64,000 nt of DNA from Cepaea nemoralis (GCA_014155875.1 JACEFZ010017415.1:546001-610000); one strand, 5' to 3'; shown: positions 1 to 11,335, counted from the stretch's first letter. The notes: generated by a model from the sequence alone, not told the origin. A program made the numbers and translations.

Positions 1-3000
1 AGTTTTTGAAAGGGAGTGAATGATTGAGAAAAGATAAGAAAGCAGTTGAATTGTGGAAGTCCTGTTGACTATTAGAGTGATTCGTCTAGTTATGCGTTGT
101 CCTGGCGTGTGTAAAAGTGTAGACAAACATGTGTTCGTAGCGCTGAAGAGGAAAGTTTGGCGTGGACTACATGGATAGAACGATGTCAGGTGATTATGTA
201 GCGCATGCATGTATGAGGTGCTTGAAACGATGTGTAGGGAGAGTGTGTCACTGTCTGAGCAAGCATAAAATACGAGTGCCGTGCGAATATGCTGAGTGGT
301 GACGCTGATAAAGTATACCGGTGATTTCGTGGAGGACAGAGTAAGTGAGTATGCGAAAGTTGGAAAGCATAAAGAAGGTGATTGGAAAGGTGTGATGTCT
401 TTTGTTTGGAATGTGTGGTGTTGGACAGAATTAATGAAAATTTTATGACAGGCTGACAGAAAGAGAGTTAACATTTTGAATGACGTTTCATAAAACAGAT
501 TTAGTATTGTTGGCAGAGACATGTCGAAGCAAGAATGCCTGATACTGAGAAATGAGAGAAGATGATTTGCCCAATCGGAGTGAGGTTTGTCGTTAGTCAT
601 GTGCGGTGTTGTTTACTGTTTCTGAAAGAGTCCCGATAAATAGGAGTAACCTTGAGTAGTAGTGAAAGATGAGTGATGTAAGCAAGAGAAGGAGAGAATG
701 TGATTAGCCAAATGAACGTCGGAGTATTATAAATAGAGCACTATAGAACGTGTTCCGATAAGTGTGACTGGCTTGACTACCATCGCGGTGTGAGAACGAA
801 GTGGGGAGAAAGTTGAGGATAGTTTAGAGTTGTTGTGGTGAGATGTTGGAAAGTACTGATGCAGGAGAATGAAATGTTAGTTGCGTCGGGTAGACGAGAG
901 ACTTAAAAGTAGAATTAGTTATTGACAAATCTAGTAGCTAGATGTGTTGGTGAAGTCTATAATAAATAGACATTCGTTGGTGCTTGTAGCATTGTGGAGA
1001 TACCATAGTAAACGGTAATGTTTAAGAAGTTAATAATTCTTGGTACAAATCAAATCCAAGGGAAACAACTGGTGTGCCGAGTCACAATTTCTCTTAGTAG
1101 ATAGATGACTGGTAGTACATTGGGATAGCCGCCACACTAGTAGTAGATGAAGTGATTTGAGCTGTAGTTTACAGCGGTTGTTTGGGTTTATATTTCAAAT
1201 ATTGTGAGGTGTTATGAGTTAGTTTTGTAAAAGATGGAATGTTGTGAAGGGAGATAATCAACGTTTGACTTCCAGGAAAAGTACGGTCATTTGTTGATTA
1301 ATGACTTTTGGTTGAGGGGAACAAATATTGTTCTGAGTTATGATGAGAAAATAGTCTGTAGGTAACAGATATAGATATATATATAGATATATATTTTTTT
1401 GGGGATTAATGCAGGTTAATAATTGGCCTAGCATTGAGTTGTTTTTTTTTTTTTACTGTTGTAAGAGTAGCGGAATAGGCATGACTTGTGTGAATAGATA
1501 TGTATTTCATTGGTTCGTATAAGAGACCAATGTAGTTTGGGTACTATAAGCAGTTGGTTGTAATTGAATATGTATGGTATGTTATATTATTTTTGATTGA
1601 TTTGGTCCTGTAAAATGATTATTACCATTTGATTTTAGATTAGGATTGTTGTGTTTTCAGTCTTTTGCGTACAAACTACTGGTCCGTAAAAGAGACCAGT
1701 AGTGTTAGATAACACTAGACATTTTCTATTGATGCTTGTTTTATTTTGAAAAATGTGGGCATATATGACAGCATTGTAAAAACAAAGGGGGGTGATATTG
1801 TTGTTCTATTTTGATTTGTCTTGACTCCAGTTATTCACGATTTGTGAGTTTAATTAGTTTACTGTGGTTAAATATTAGCATATTACTTTGTTTGTTAATT
1901 TTCATTTACAAAAGTTATAATGATGTTACTTATTGAGTTGCCCTGACTAAGTTTAAATTAGTTTTCGTTTGACGTTCAGTTGTGGGGAGTTAGAAAAGTA
2001 AACAGTCTATTAAAGAGAAACTAGTATAGGGTCCTTGGGAGTTTGGATGCAGGGTTACATTCAGAAGATGTGGGGCAATTTTAAAACATGGTCTCCATGG
2101 GGTCGGAAGTGAACATGGATTTAGTGCCATGATGTAATGGAAATTTAATAAGCGACACAAGATTGCTGGTTTGTAGAAGAAGTAGAAGTGGGTAACGCTT
2201 ATAATAAGTGCTGCGCCAGACAGCGTGAAGACAAATAGTAAAACATGAATTGAATGCCATGTTTTACTCCGAAGAATAATTATATACTGTAGATATCAGT
2301 ACAATAGTAAAGGGGGGTAAGTGTGTTAGTGAGAAATGAACATTGTCAGTGTGGAGTGCTGTGGTCACAGCGAACATAGATAAAATGCCATGAGGTTTTG
2401 GGGGTCCGTGATATATGGACTGAGAAAGAATAACGTTGATTGCAAGCAGTGATGGGTTAGAAGGTCACAGACATGAGTTCAGTGACGGTATTTTGTTGCT
2501 GTTGATAACGGCATAAATTGACAAGTGAAAGTTTTTGGTGAAATGCCCATAATAAATGGACATTAGTGGGTTACTGAAGTTTTTCGGCGAGATTAATAGG
2601 GAACCTGATATGGAGTATTCCTGAGTGAGGTATAGGAGAGATTTGGATATATTTTAGTAGGTGATGTTTATAATGTTGGAGGTTTTGAGTGGTAGGCCCA
2701 TAATGGACCTTTTGATTTGTGTCCTCGGGATGTGTTTTGTGGTTGACATTACAATGCGAGGTTGCTATGGTTGAGGTAAGGTTCAGAGTCATAATATCAG
2801 TAGTGTCTGTAATATATAGACATTTAGGGGTGGATAATATTTTTGGTGTTTGATGCTGGGGATATCTGTATTAGTCAGAGATTAAATAATTAGGTGAGAT
2901 TCGGAGATATGGTATGAAATTGCCATAATAAATGGTATAATTGAATTGTGGAAGATATGTAATTGTTTTAGACTTTATTACATAAAGTCTAAGGGTGACA

Positions 3001-3915
3001 TAGGGGTGTAAGTGTGAGTGTGGTTTTTGTAAGGAAGAGTTCTAGTTCTTTGACTTTCCGGTGCGCACCGATTCTTTGTCTTACTATCGTGTGCGAGTGA
3101 TTTCAGGTTGCGTGAAAGTGGAGAATTAGTAATGTTGAGGTAATACTGTTAGTGATGACGATAGAGAGTTTGAGGTAGTATCAGAAGAGTACGGCGTTTT
3201 ATACTTGAGATCAGATATTGGTATATATGCTCGTGATGAAAAGGTTTAAGCGGATCACTTATGAAGAGAAGAAGAAGTATTTCGAAAAGGTACACATATA
3301 TGTTGTGATGTGTTGTATAAAACTGAGATTTTGTCAGGCAGAAATGAGCTTTTGTGATAGGATATGTTAAATATGTGGAATTCCTTATGAACTGTTTTTT
3401 TAAATGAAACCTTGTAGGCTCATATATGAAACGAAGAAGAAGTATCATAACAGAACCTAGCGGTTACCTATAAGAGACAATTGGAGAATAGGACTCGAAA
3501 GAGTAGAAATAAAGTTTATTGGTTAAGAGGGAGTTAGTTTAAGAAGGGTGGTTGGAGAAATAATATTGGGGTTAAGGTTTTAGTGAGGGAAAGCATAATT
3601 AGACTAAGTAGGTTAGGGATTAAGACTTTTCAAGAAAAGTCTTCTTAAAGAAAGGGAGGAATATAACAGAGCACCATCTCTGTTAGTAGTTTAGGAGATA
3701 GAGGGTGTGCAATAGAAAAGGGTTTGGGAAATGAATAGGTAGTGAATGATGCACACGTGAGCACGATTGGACTAGTTGTTAGGGAAGCTCACGCGTGACG
3801 TCGAAGATAAACATAGTTGAGTTCCAACTCGGCCTGCAAACTAACAAGAGGTGTTTTCAATTTGCTGTACATTCTGTTATACCTTGGACAATAAACCGAC
3901 ACGTTTACATTTTGG
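1..3915 (+). other. G-skewed, hairpin-rich non-coding region, possible long LTR or retroelement leader
   Basis: No coding sequence was recognised. The + strand is strongly enriched in G over C for most of about 3.8 kb, and short inverted repeats recur (see the hairpin family entry). Near the right edge, 3870-3911 reads like the end of a retroelement LTR: a T-rich stretch, then GGACAATAAACC with a poly(A) signal, then a block ending in CA at about 3911. A LINE relic starts soon after. The skew and the signal are seen directly; the LTR reading is inference. No gag-pol sequence or matching left end is present in the window, so a long untranslated RNA or an old non-coding repeat is equally possible. 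Confidence 0.3.
949..2936 (+). repeat. Dispersed family of small hairpins with covarying stems
   Basis: Five sites share a 5- to 6-bp stem around a 5-nt loop: 955-971 (GTCTAT/ATAGAC, loop AATAA), 2404-2420 (GTCCGT/ATGGAC, loop GATAT), 2545-2561 (GCCCAT/ATGGAC, loop AATAA, one mismatch), 2805-2821 (GTCTGT/ATAGAC, loop AATAT) and 2922-2936 (GCCAT/ATGGT, loop AATAA). At the fourth stem position T-A and C-G pairs swap together. Sequence flanking 955 and 2545 is also alike (GGTGAA before, CATT after). A related 7-bp form with a longer loop lies at about 1509-1533 and 1678-1702. The AATAAA hexamer spans the loop in three copies. Confidence 0.5.
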
Positions 3916-3949
3916 CTGGAGCTTTGACTTGATATATATGCAGTTGCAT

Positions 3950-4798
3950 TATGTTATATTCAGACTCTCCGGGATCTGTTATAGTGCCCGCTTATGGGCT
4001 TCATGTATCGATATTCCCATCGACTCTGTTATTCCCTGCGTCCATCGTTTACGTGGTCGGCCTCTTCCTCTGTTTCCCTCTGGTCTGTACATCATTGCTT
4101 GTTGTGGTATACTATTAGTTGGTAACCTACTTGCATGGCCAAACCATTTGACTTGCTGCTTTCTAATAAAAATCTAGTGCAGCGGTAACCCCCACTTTAT
4201 TCCTGATTTCTTCATTTATGATCTTATCTCTTCTTGATACATTGAGTATTCTTCTCAGGAATCTTATTTCTGTTGTTGTGATTTGTCTTTTCTCTTTTTC
4301 TGTCATTGTCCAGGTTTGACATTGGTAACATAGAGTTGGTAGGAAGATTGTGTTGTAAAGTGCTTTCTTAGTAGTTATTGATACATGTTTGTTCTTTGGT
4401 ATTGGTGCCATTTGTCCAAAGAGTGGTTTGCCTTATTGCATCTATTTTCGATCTCGTCTTCTGATTTGCCATTTGATGATAGTATACTTCCTAGGTACCT
4501 GAAATACTTTACTTGTTTCAAGGGATGTTCGTTTAGGTAAATCGTTGTTGCTTTTTCTTCTTTAGTTATAGTCAGTACCTTTGTTTTACTTGTGCTAATT
4601 TTCATGTTATGTTCCCTACACATTTCGTTATTCCTGTGGTCTTGTAATTCAGCTTCTGATTTTGCTATTAGTGCTTGGTCGTCCGCAAACAGGAGTTCTC
4701 TAATTGTTAGATTTGCAGATGGTTCTTCTTCTGTGTTCTCGCCATGCGATGTTCTTGCGGTCTCTGCTTGGCTGGTTTCTTTACATATGTTGTCTATA
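3950..4798 (-). pseudogene. RTE-like LINE relic, reverse-transcriptase palm/thumb and C-terminus (3' part)
   Basis: On the minus strand, reading from 4798 leftwards, the frame gives a YIDNICKE block, then LLFADDQALIAKSE (the FADD catalytic motif, about 4685), then a KTKVLTITKEE block, a YLGSILSSNG block (about 4490-4520), the LPTLCYQCQTWTM thumb motif, and a C-terminus with [10 protein letters not shown] (about 4055). This order is typical of RTE-type endonuclease/reverse-transcriptase LINEs. The frame shifts near 4400 and near 4170, so it is dead. The upstream half of the same copy is at 7521-7786, on the other side of a Helitron. Confidence 0.85.
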
Positions 4799-5304
4799 TC
4801 TTATATATAAAAGGCAATGTGTGTGGATATGTATGTCCTTTATGCGTTCGCGAACGGCCCATCCGATTGAGATGAAATTTTCTACACGCCTTCCTCTCAT
4901 TCCAGCGCTGCCAACTGTTATATTTGTGTTTCTTCTTCCTCCTCCTCCCTCCTCCCCCTCCCTAAATACGTACGTAAATATATGATGATGATGATGAAAG
5001 AATCCCCGAACCAAAACGCTAGGACAAGCGAAGAAAATGACGTGACTACACAGAACCGTCACACGACAATCATCATCATCATCAAGTGCCGTGCCGGCTG
5101 GCGTAGGCGTTCATGGTTCTCCATAGATCTCAGTCTTTGGTTTTCTGGATCAACTCTGCTGCTGATATATATGCCTCCATGCCACGGCAATATCAATAAC
5201 AATATCTTTTTATGTGTAAGGAAGTTATCTACAGTCGTGTAGAAGGGAAGAACAATCAATGGAAGGACCGAAATCACAGAACCTAGACGAGTATGAATTC
5301 GGAA

Positions 5305-7195
5305 TGGCGAACTCCCTCCTCCTCTCTTCTCCTCCTCCCTCTACCTCCTCCCCCTTCTCCTCCTCCCTCTCCCTCCTCCTTCTCCCTCTTCCTCTCCCTT
5401 CCTCCTCCATCCTCCTCCCTCCTACTCCTTCCTCCTTCTCCCTCCGCCTCCTCCCTCCTCCCTCCTCCTCCCTCTCCTCCTCCTCCTGCCTCCTTCTCCC
5501 TAATCCTCCTCCATCCTCCTCCTCCCTCCTTCTCCCTCTTCCTCCTCCATCCTACTCCCTCCTCCTCCTCCCACTACCTCCTCCTCCCTCCACCCTCCTC
5601 CTCCCTTCTCCTCTTCCTCCTCCCTTTCCTTCCTCCTCCTCCTCCCTCTACCTCCTCCTCCTCCCTCTACCCTTCTCCTCCCTCCTCCTCCTCCACCTCC
5701 CTTTCCTTCCTCCCCTCCTCATTCTCTCTCCTCCTCCCTTTCCCTCCTCCTCCTTCTCTCTCCGCCTCCTCCCTCCTCCTCCTCCCTCCTTCCCCTCCTC
5801 CTCCCTTCTCCTACCCCCTCCTTCTCCCTCCTCCTCTCCCCTCCTCCAATTCCTACCGTCTTCCTTTTCCCCTCCCCCTCCTCCCTCTTCCTCCTCCATC
5901 CTCTTCCTCCCTCTTCCTCCTCCTCCTCCCCCTTCCTCCTCCTTCCTCCTCCTCCCTCCTCCTCTCTCCTCCTCCCTCATCCATTTTCCTCCCTCCTTCT
6001 CCTCCCTCTACCTAATCCCTCCTCACTCCTCCACATCCCTCCTCCTCCTCTCCCCTCCTCCTCCTACCCTCTTCCTCTTACCCTCCCCCTCTTCCTCCTC
6101 CATCCTCCTCCTCCCTCTTCCTCCTCCTCCTCCCTCTTCCTCCTCCTCCTTCCTTTTCCTCCTCCTCCTACCTCCTCCCTCCTCCTCTCTCCTCCCTTTT
6201 CCTCCCCCTCCCTCTATCTCCTCCCTCCACCTCCCTCTTCCTCCTCCTCCCTCCTCATCATTCCTCCTCCTCCTCCCCCTCCTCCTCCTTCTACCTCTTC
6301 CTCCCTCCTCCCTCCTCCTCCTCTCTCCTCCTCCTCCCTCCTCCTCCCTCCCTCTCCCTCCTCCTCCTGCGTTCTCCTCCTGCGTTCTCCTCCTCCCTCC
6401 TCCTCCTCCCTCTTCCTCCTCCCTCTTCCTCCCCCTCTCCCTCCTCCATCCTCCTTTTCCCTCCTCCTAATACCTCCTCCTCTCTCCTCCTCTCTCCTCC
6501 TCCTCCCTCCTCCTCCCTCTTCCTTCTCATCCCTCCTCCTCCTTCTCCTCTTCCCCCTCCTCCTCCTAATCCCTCCTCCTCCTCCCTCCTATTCCTCCCT
6601 ACTCCTCCTCCTCCCTCCTCCTCCTCTCTCCACCTCTCTTCCTCCTACCTCCTCCTCCTCTCTCCTCCCTTTTCCTCCCTCCTCCTCCCTCTACCTCCTC
6701 CCTCCTCCTTCCTCCACATCCCTCCTCCCTCTTCCTCCTCCTCCCTCCTCATCATTCTTCCTCCTCCTTCTCCCCCTCCTACCTCCTCCCTCCTCCTTCT
6801 ACCTCTTCCTTCCTCCTCCTTCTCCCTCCACCTCCTCCCTCCTTCTCTCTCCTCCTCCTCCTCCTCCCTCCTCCTCTTGCGTTCTCCTTCTCCCTCCTCC
6901 TCCTCCTCCCTCCTTCTCCTTCTTCCTCCTCCCTCTTCCTCCTCCCTCCTCCTCCTCCCTCTTCCTCCTTCTTCCTCCTCCTCTCTACTCCTCCTCCTCC
7001 CTCCTCCTCCTTCCTCCTTCCTCCTCCTCCTTCTCCTCTTTCCCCCCTCTTCCTCCTAATCCCTCCTCCTCCCTCCTATTCCTCCCTACTCCTCCTCCTC
7101 CCTCCTCCTACTCTCTCTGCCTATCTCCTCCTCCTCCTCCCTCCTCCACCCTCTTCCTCCTACTTCCTCCTACTCCTCCTTTTTCTTCTTCTTCT
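5305..7195 (+). repeat. 1.9-kb polypyrimidine (CTC/CCT)n tract
   Basis: Almost pure C and T on the + strand for about 1.9 kb, built from CTCCTC, CCTCCC and TTCCTC units with only scattered A or G. It creates long Ser/Pro/Leu open frames on + and Glu/Arg/Gly frames on -, none of which is a credible protein. It lies wholly inside the Helitron. Tracts of this kind can form triplex (H-) DNA. Confidence 0.95.
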
Positions 7196-7297
7196 GCTGC
7201 TGCTGCCGCCGCTCCATTTACCCAAGTTAATTCCTCCTAGAACATTATATACAACAATAAGAAAGAGACAAAAAGTTTTCTTCGGTCGTGTGAGGGG

Positions 7298-7513
7298 GTC
7301 AGACAGACAGATAGTCGGTAACGGGAACGGGAGCTTATATGACTACTTATATGAATTAAATGAGATGCTCCACACCAGGAGCCAGGCGATGCCGGGCAGG
7401 GTCAGACAGACAGATAGACAGACAGTCAGGAACGGGAACGGGAGCTTATATGACTACTTATATTAATTAAATGAGATGCTCCCCACCAGGGACTGGGCGA
7501 AGCCGGGCCGGGT
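7298..7513 (+). repeat. Tandem duplication of the Helitron 3' terminal region
   Basis: Two copies of about 102 and 114 bp (7298-7399 and 7400-7513). Both run from GTCAGACAGACAGATAG through AACGGGAACGGGAGCTTATA to the GC-rich pre-terminal block. Only the second copy is followed by CTAG, so the first looks like a former or duplicated terminus. Confidence 0.8.
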
Positions 7514-7520
7514 CTGCTAG

Positions 7521-7786
7521 TATGTTATAAATAAGAGAGGGGACAGGACACAATTTTGTCGTACTCCGCATCTTATAGTGAAGGGTTCCGAGTGTCCTCC
7601 AGATGCTCTCACTATGCATTCACTGTTGTTGTATAAGCTTCTACATAGGTTCATTAGATGTGTACTCACTCCATATTGTTTAAGGATTTCCCACAGCTTG
7701 TTTTTATCTACTCTGTCACGTGCCGTTTCCTGGTCGACAAAGGCTAAGTAGAGTGTTTCATTGAATTCGATTGATTTTTCTATAAG
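7521..7786 (-). pseudogene. RTE-like LINE relic, reverse-transcriptase fingers (5' part of the 3950-4798 copy)
   Basis: Minus-strand frame reads HRQLIEKSIEFNETLYLAF, then VDQETARDRVDKNKLWEILK (the usual FVDFEKAFDxVD motif), and ends GVRQNCVLSPLLFIT. That last block is the motif just before the palm YxDD region, and it continues without a frame break into YIDNICKE at 4798 once the Helitron is removed. The copy is truncated at about 7786, where mariner sequence begins. The first Asp of the motif is retained (FVDQE), but neighbouring residues are degraded. Confidence 0.85.
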
Positions 7787-8279
7787 TTGTCTATGAGAAA
7801 AAATGGCATCAAGTTACAGGTTTCCGCTTGTAAGTTTATGCTGAGCGCATTTTTTGACCAAGAAGGGCTATTGTCGGCCGACTTTAACTCTACCCACTAC
7901 TTGCAAACACTAGACAAGCTGCAAAAAGCCATCAAGAATAAACGACCTGGCATGCTTTCTCGCGGTGTGATTTTGTTGCACGATAATGCTCATCAGCATG
8001 TTGCAAAGATTGTGCAGAAAGCATTAGCTTGGAAGAAGTGGGAAATTCTGCAATATCCAGCCTATAGTCCTGATTTTTCACCATGTGATTTTCATTTGTT
8101 CGGACTTCTAAAATAAAAAGCTCTCAAGGGGCAACGATTTCACATAGATGCAGACGTAATGACCGCGATAAACACTTGATTCAGTGAGCAACCACAATCC
8201 TTTTTTTTTTGCAGACTGCATTCGCCGCCTACCTAAGCAATGGGATGCTTGCCTGAATGCCTACGGCGACTTCTTCTGA
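7787..8279 (+). pseudogene. mariner-type transposase relic, C-terminal half
   Basis: The frame gives MLSAFFDQEGLLSADF (with the second catalytic-region block), then LSRGVILLHDNAHQHVA (catalytic Asp in HDNA), then WEILQYPAYSPDFSPCDFHL (the YSPDLAPCDYHLF signature with the third Asp). A stop at 8114-8116 follows FGLLK. After a poly-T run near 8200 the frame shifts and ends ADCIRRLPKQWDACLNAYG..FF with a stop at 8277-8279, a normal mariner C-terminus. The DNA-binding N-terminus is missing, so the element is dead. Homology is to the mariner/SETMAR transposase family. Confidence 0.88.
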
Positions 8280-8540
8280 CCAACTCATGGTGCACAATTC
8301 ATTCAAAATGAATGCTTTGTTTAATTCTACCACACCTGTTAATGTTTCTTTCATGCTTTTGTAATAAAGCCATTGGAACGGGTTTCAAATGAACGAGCCT
8401 TATACAATGAAGATCGCGGCAGTCTGAAATAGGCTGCATAAATCTTGAGTCGCAGCTTGTCAAACAGTACCGTGTTGTCCACTTTATTTACATTGGCGCC
8501 TTGCCGTCTTGACAGATGATAGTGTGTTACATTGTGCGTC
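8280..8540. other. Unassigned stretch after the mariner relic
   Basis: Probably mariner 3' untranslated sequence followed by the 3' UTR of the next LINE. I could not identify a terminal inverted repeat or a TA border. Confidence 0.3.
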
Positions 8541-8544
8541 AAAA

Positions 8545-9020
8545 AGGCTTAATAACTACAACCCATGGCACCGGCGAATATGACTGATAAGGCCAATTCG
8601 CGCTGTAAATATTCGTCCACGGTGGATGCATGTGAACACATGGTCATTTTCATTTTCACCATCTTACACCTCACACGCTTGGTGTGTGACTTATCTGCAA
8701 TAATTTTCTACTTTTTAGTAATTGTGATTTTTGTCTTGCCACTTAATACCAAGTATTCTTCACAGACATCGCATATGAAAGTTGTTTAAACGTTTCTCTT
8801 GGTGTGAGTAAGTTGTCCAGGCTTCACTGCCATAAATAAGAGTACTATGGACGCAGGTTTGATAGATAAGGACTTTTGTTTTGGCAGTAAGGTTCCTGTT
8901 CTTCCAGATTCTTTTTCTTAACCTGTTCATTGTTGTTGCTGCCTTACCAGTCCTGATGTTGATTTCCTGATCTAGGGATAATTTGCTATTTACATCTGAT
9001 CCTAGATATGTAAAATCTCC
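8545..9020 (-). pseudogene. LINE relic, reverse-transcriptase C-terminus with a zinc-finger-like tail
   Basis: Minus strand: DFTYLGSDVNSKLSLDQEIN (the YLG block), then RLRKRIWKNRNLTAKTKVLI, then STLIYGSEAWTTY (the thumb YGxExW motif), and after a frame change near 8760 a C-terminal RIFTARIGLISHIRRC block (about 8570-8615). That last block resembles the C/H-rich tail seen at the end of many arthropod and mollusc LINE proteins. Only the 3' part of the element remains; it is frameshifted and not functional. Confidence 0.75.
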
Positions 9021-9024
9021 CACG

Positions 9025-10500
9025 ATGTGTCTCCACCTTGCCGTGGTGGGGGAGCTTGAGTGTCCCACTGACCCCAAGCGCTATGCCGATGGATATTAAC
9101 TACATACTGGACAGCTCTTGGGATAGGGACCAGACTAAGAGAGACACAACCTGCTGCTCTGCAGGTAGACTGAGGATAGCAATCAAAAGTTTAAATCAGG
9201 CGCATGAAGGCAGAAGTTCTTGGTCCGGACACATACTCTAAGGCTGTCTGTCGAGGGTTGAGGCTGAACGCCTGTAAGCCATAAACCCTCGGATGTGAGA
9301 GCCGGACCGATACCCACCTACCGAAAAATGGAGGTGAGATAATGAGCACGCTACATACCCAGTTCTGATACTTGTCCGAAGGCTCTCAGCTGGTGGATAT
9401 GAGGGATCCCCGGATGAGAGGGCCTGGCCGTTTCTCGCTCACTACTGCACGGAGGTAAGGTGCTGAGCCGGCAGCACATGTAGCCTACCTCGTGAGCGAG
9501 TACTAAAAGGTAGAAGAAGTGCCCCAGTCGAATGAAATAGTTACGAGAACTGTCTGTATCTAGCTCACACAGAATGTAGACAAAGGTGGAAAAAACGTCT
9601 CAGTAACACGAAATGGAACGCACGCTAGCGAATCCATTGCGTGGTCCGAAGTCAAAAGCAAAAGCTTACCTAGTGGATTTCGCCCGCAGACTGACCTTTC
9701 CTGGTGTGTGCTTGAGCGACCAGTAGCAAGCGAAATGCCCAACACATGGAAGTGGGGAACTAAAGCAGCCATGAGCAGGACGTGGCAACTCCTCGGGTGA
9801 GCCCAGTCTCAGAGCAATATATGCCGGCTCTGAAATTATGGAAGCCTCCTTGGATAGCGAGGGAATGCCCATGGTCTGTCCCTGCCTTCCCTTGAGGGTT
9901 GACCGTGATGTCTTTGACCGTTCTATCTTGACCAGCTGAGATGTGGGCGACATCACAACAATAAGTCTAACGTGCCTCGAAACGCGAGACAATGCCAGAC
10001 CACATACGGTGTGGGCTAAACGCCACGCGGTAGCAGCTGCCAAAGCAAGGCAAATGTCGACCGAAGTTCCATTCGGTGGTAGAAGTTGTATTTCGAGGAC
10101 CGGACTCCGCAGCAAAGACCAGGAGGGGTCAAGGAATCCATTTCACAGCTAAGTAATCCAGAGGAAGCGCCGGTTTCTCAGAGTGCGCATAGCGAAGCGC
10201 CGGCGCAGAAGCGACAGAGGCTATGGACAGGGAAGCAGCTTGCTTGCCACTGCCACAGGTGCTAGGGTTTGAGTTAGGGCACGAGGCTCTCTTCCTCGAG
10301 GGAGAGGTGACTTGGGGGTAGGCATTTTTCGCAGGTATGAGACAAACACGAAAACAATGCAATACAACCCAAGGACAATCCAAAGAACCGAAACACGTAT
10401 CGAAATATGTTTCGAACGTATGGCAGGAGAAAAACACCCGGAGTCATGACCCCCAGAGATTGTCAAGAAGATAAAGAGCCGAAACATTTCGAGAAGGGGT
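9025..10500 (+). other. Probable 5' part of another LINE (low confidence)
   Basis: Starts near 9030 with TCTCCACCTTGCCGTGGTGG, which folds as CCACC-loop-GGTGG and which I associate with the 5' region of some invertebrate LINEs (from memory, not checked). Composition is more GC-rich than the flanks. A short + frame at about 10330-10500 reads TIQRTETRIEICFERMAGE, which could be ORF1 or leader sequence. Open frames on both strands at 9560-10490 show no recognised domain. Confidence 0.3.
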
Positions 10501-10664
10501 AACTTTCTGACGACCAGAAGATTCCTGTCGTGCTTTCACCGTGGCGGAGTTTTTACCATTGCAATAATTGAAGTACGAGGAATTGAGAGGTTACTGACAT
10601 TTGCAGATAATGTTATTGTGTACATGACGCAAATAGCTAAAAGTTGCAGGTGATAGGAAACATA

Positions 10665-10784
10665 GTGATCGACTTGTGTACAAAGACTGGTAGTGTCATT
10701 AACCTAGATAAAGCGTCTATAGTAAACAAAGTGATCGACTTGTGTACAAAGACTGGTAGTGTCATTAACCTAGATAAAGCGTCT
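10665..10784 (+). repeat. 54-bp direct duplication inside the LINE relic
   Basis: Copies at 10665-10718 and 10731-10784 are identical, separated by 12 bp (ATAGTAAACAAA). They fall in the reverse-transcriptase relic. Confidence 0.9.
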
Positions 10785-11335
10785 CATTTATGCTGTCTGG
10801 ACTGACGTCCCACGTCTTATAATAAATGGCAACAGTGTTAATAGCGTGAGATACCTGGAAATCACATTCGGCAGAAGCCTGTCTTTTAATGATCATGTGG
10901 AAGGAGTTGTTACGAGGAAAATCATAGATGGGTCAGACTTGTCAGACAGATGATACAATCAGAGAAGTGTCCATGCTTGAAAACATTGATAGAGAGGAGG
11001 AGTGGGTCAGAATGCCAGAAGAAAAGTCAAACCTGTGCAGGGTCATAATAACATTGGACCTGGAATACGGAGGTTTAAAAAAAAAAGTCCCTGGGAGTTC
11101 ATAGCGAAGGTTAATGGGCGGCGTTTGGTGTAGGAGAGCCTTGCATATGAAATCACGACATCTAATCTGAGAATGAAGGTAGAGCGGTGTTCCGCTGGCT
11201 GGAGTACAGACATGTTAATGTAAGGGACTCACAGAACATGTTGAGCAGGGTGATTACAGACTTGCTCTGTGCAGAGATGCATGCTTCAATTAAACAATCA
11301 CAGATAGAGACCAGAGAGCATCTACTTAACCCCTT

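Larger units (their letters stand above)
4799..7520 (+). mobile_element. Non-autonomous Helitron inserted in a LINE
   Basis: The element starts TCTTATATATAAAAGG and ends in CTAG, and sits between host A (4798) and T (7521), as Helitrons do; there is no target duplication. A block near the 5' end resembles common Helitron termini (GAACGGCCCATCCGATTGAG, then GATGAAATTTT, about 4853-4880). The 3' end has a GC-rich GGGCGAAGCCGGGCC stretch before CTAG, which matches the usual subterminal hairpin although the stem is degenerate. No Rep/helicase gene is present, so it needs help in trans. Most of its length is a polypyrimidine tract. Removing it rejoins the LINE frame across 4798/7521 exactly, which confirms both borders. 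Confidence 0.88.

Noticed and set aside
5259..6530. Long Ser/Pro/Leu open frame (403 codons) and Glu/Arg/Gly frames opposite
   Set aside because: They are the forced translation of a polypyrimidine tract with no stop codons; composition only, no domain, no codon signal.
8351..8542. 63-codon minus frame next to the mariner relic
   Set aside because: No family resemblance; probably untranslated sequence of neighbouring elements.
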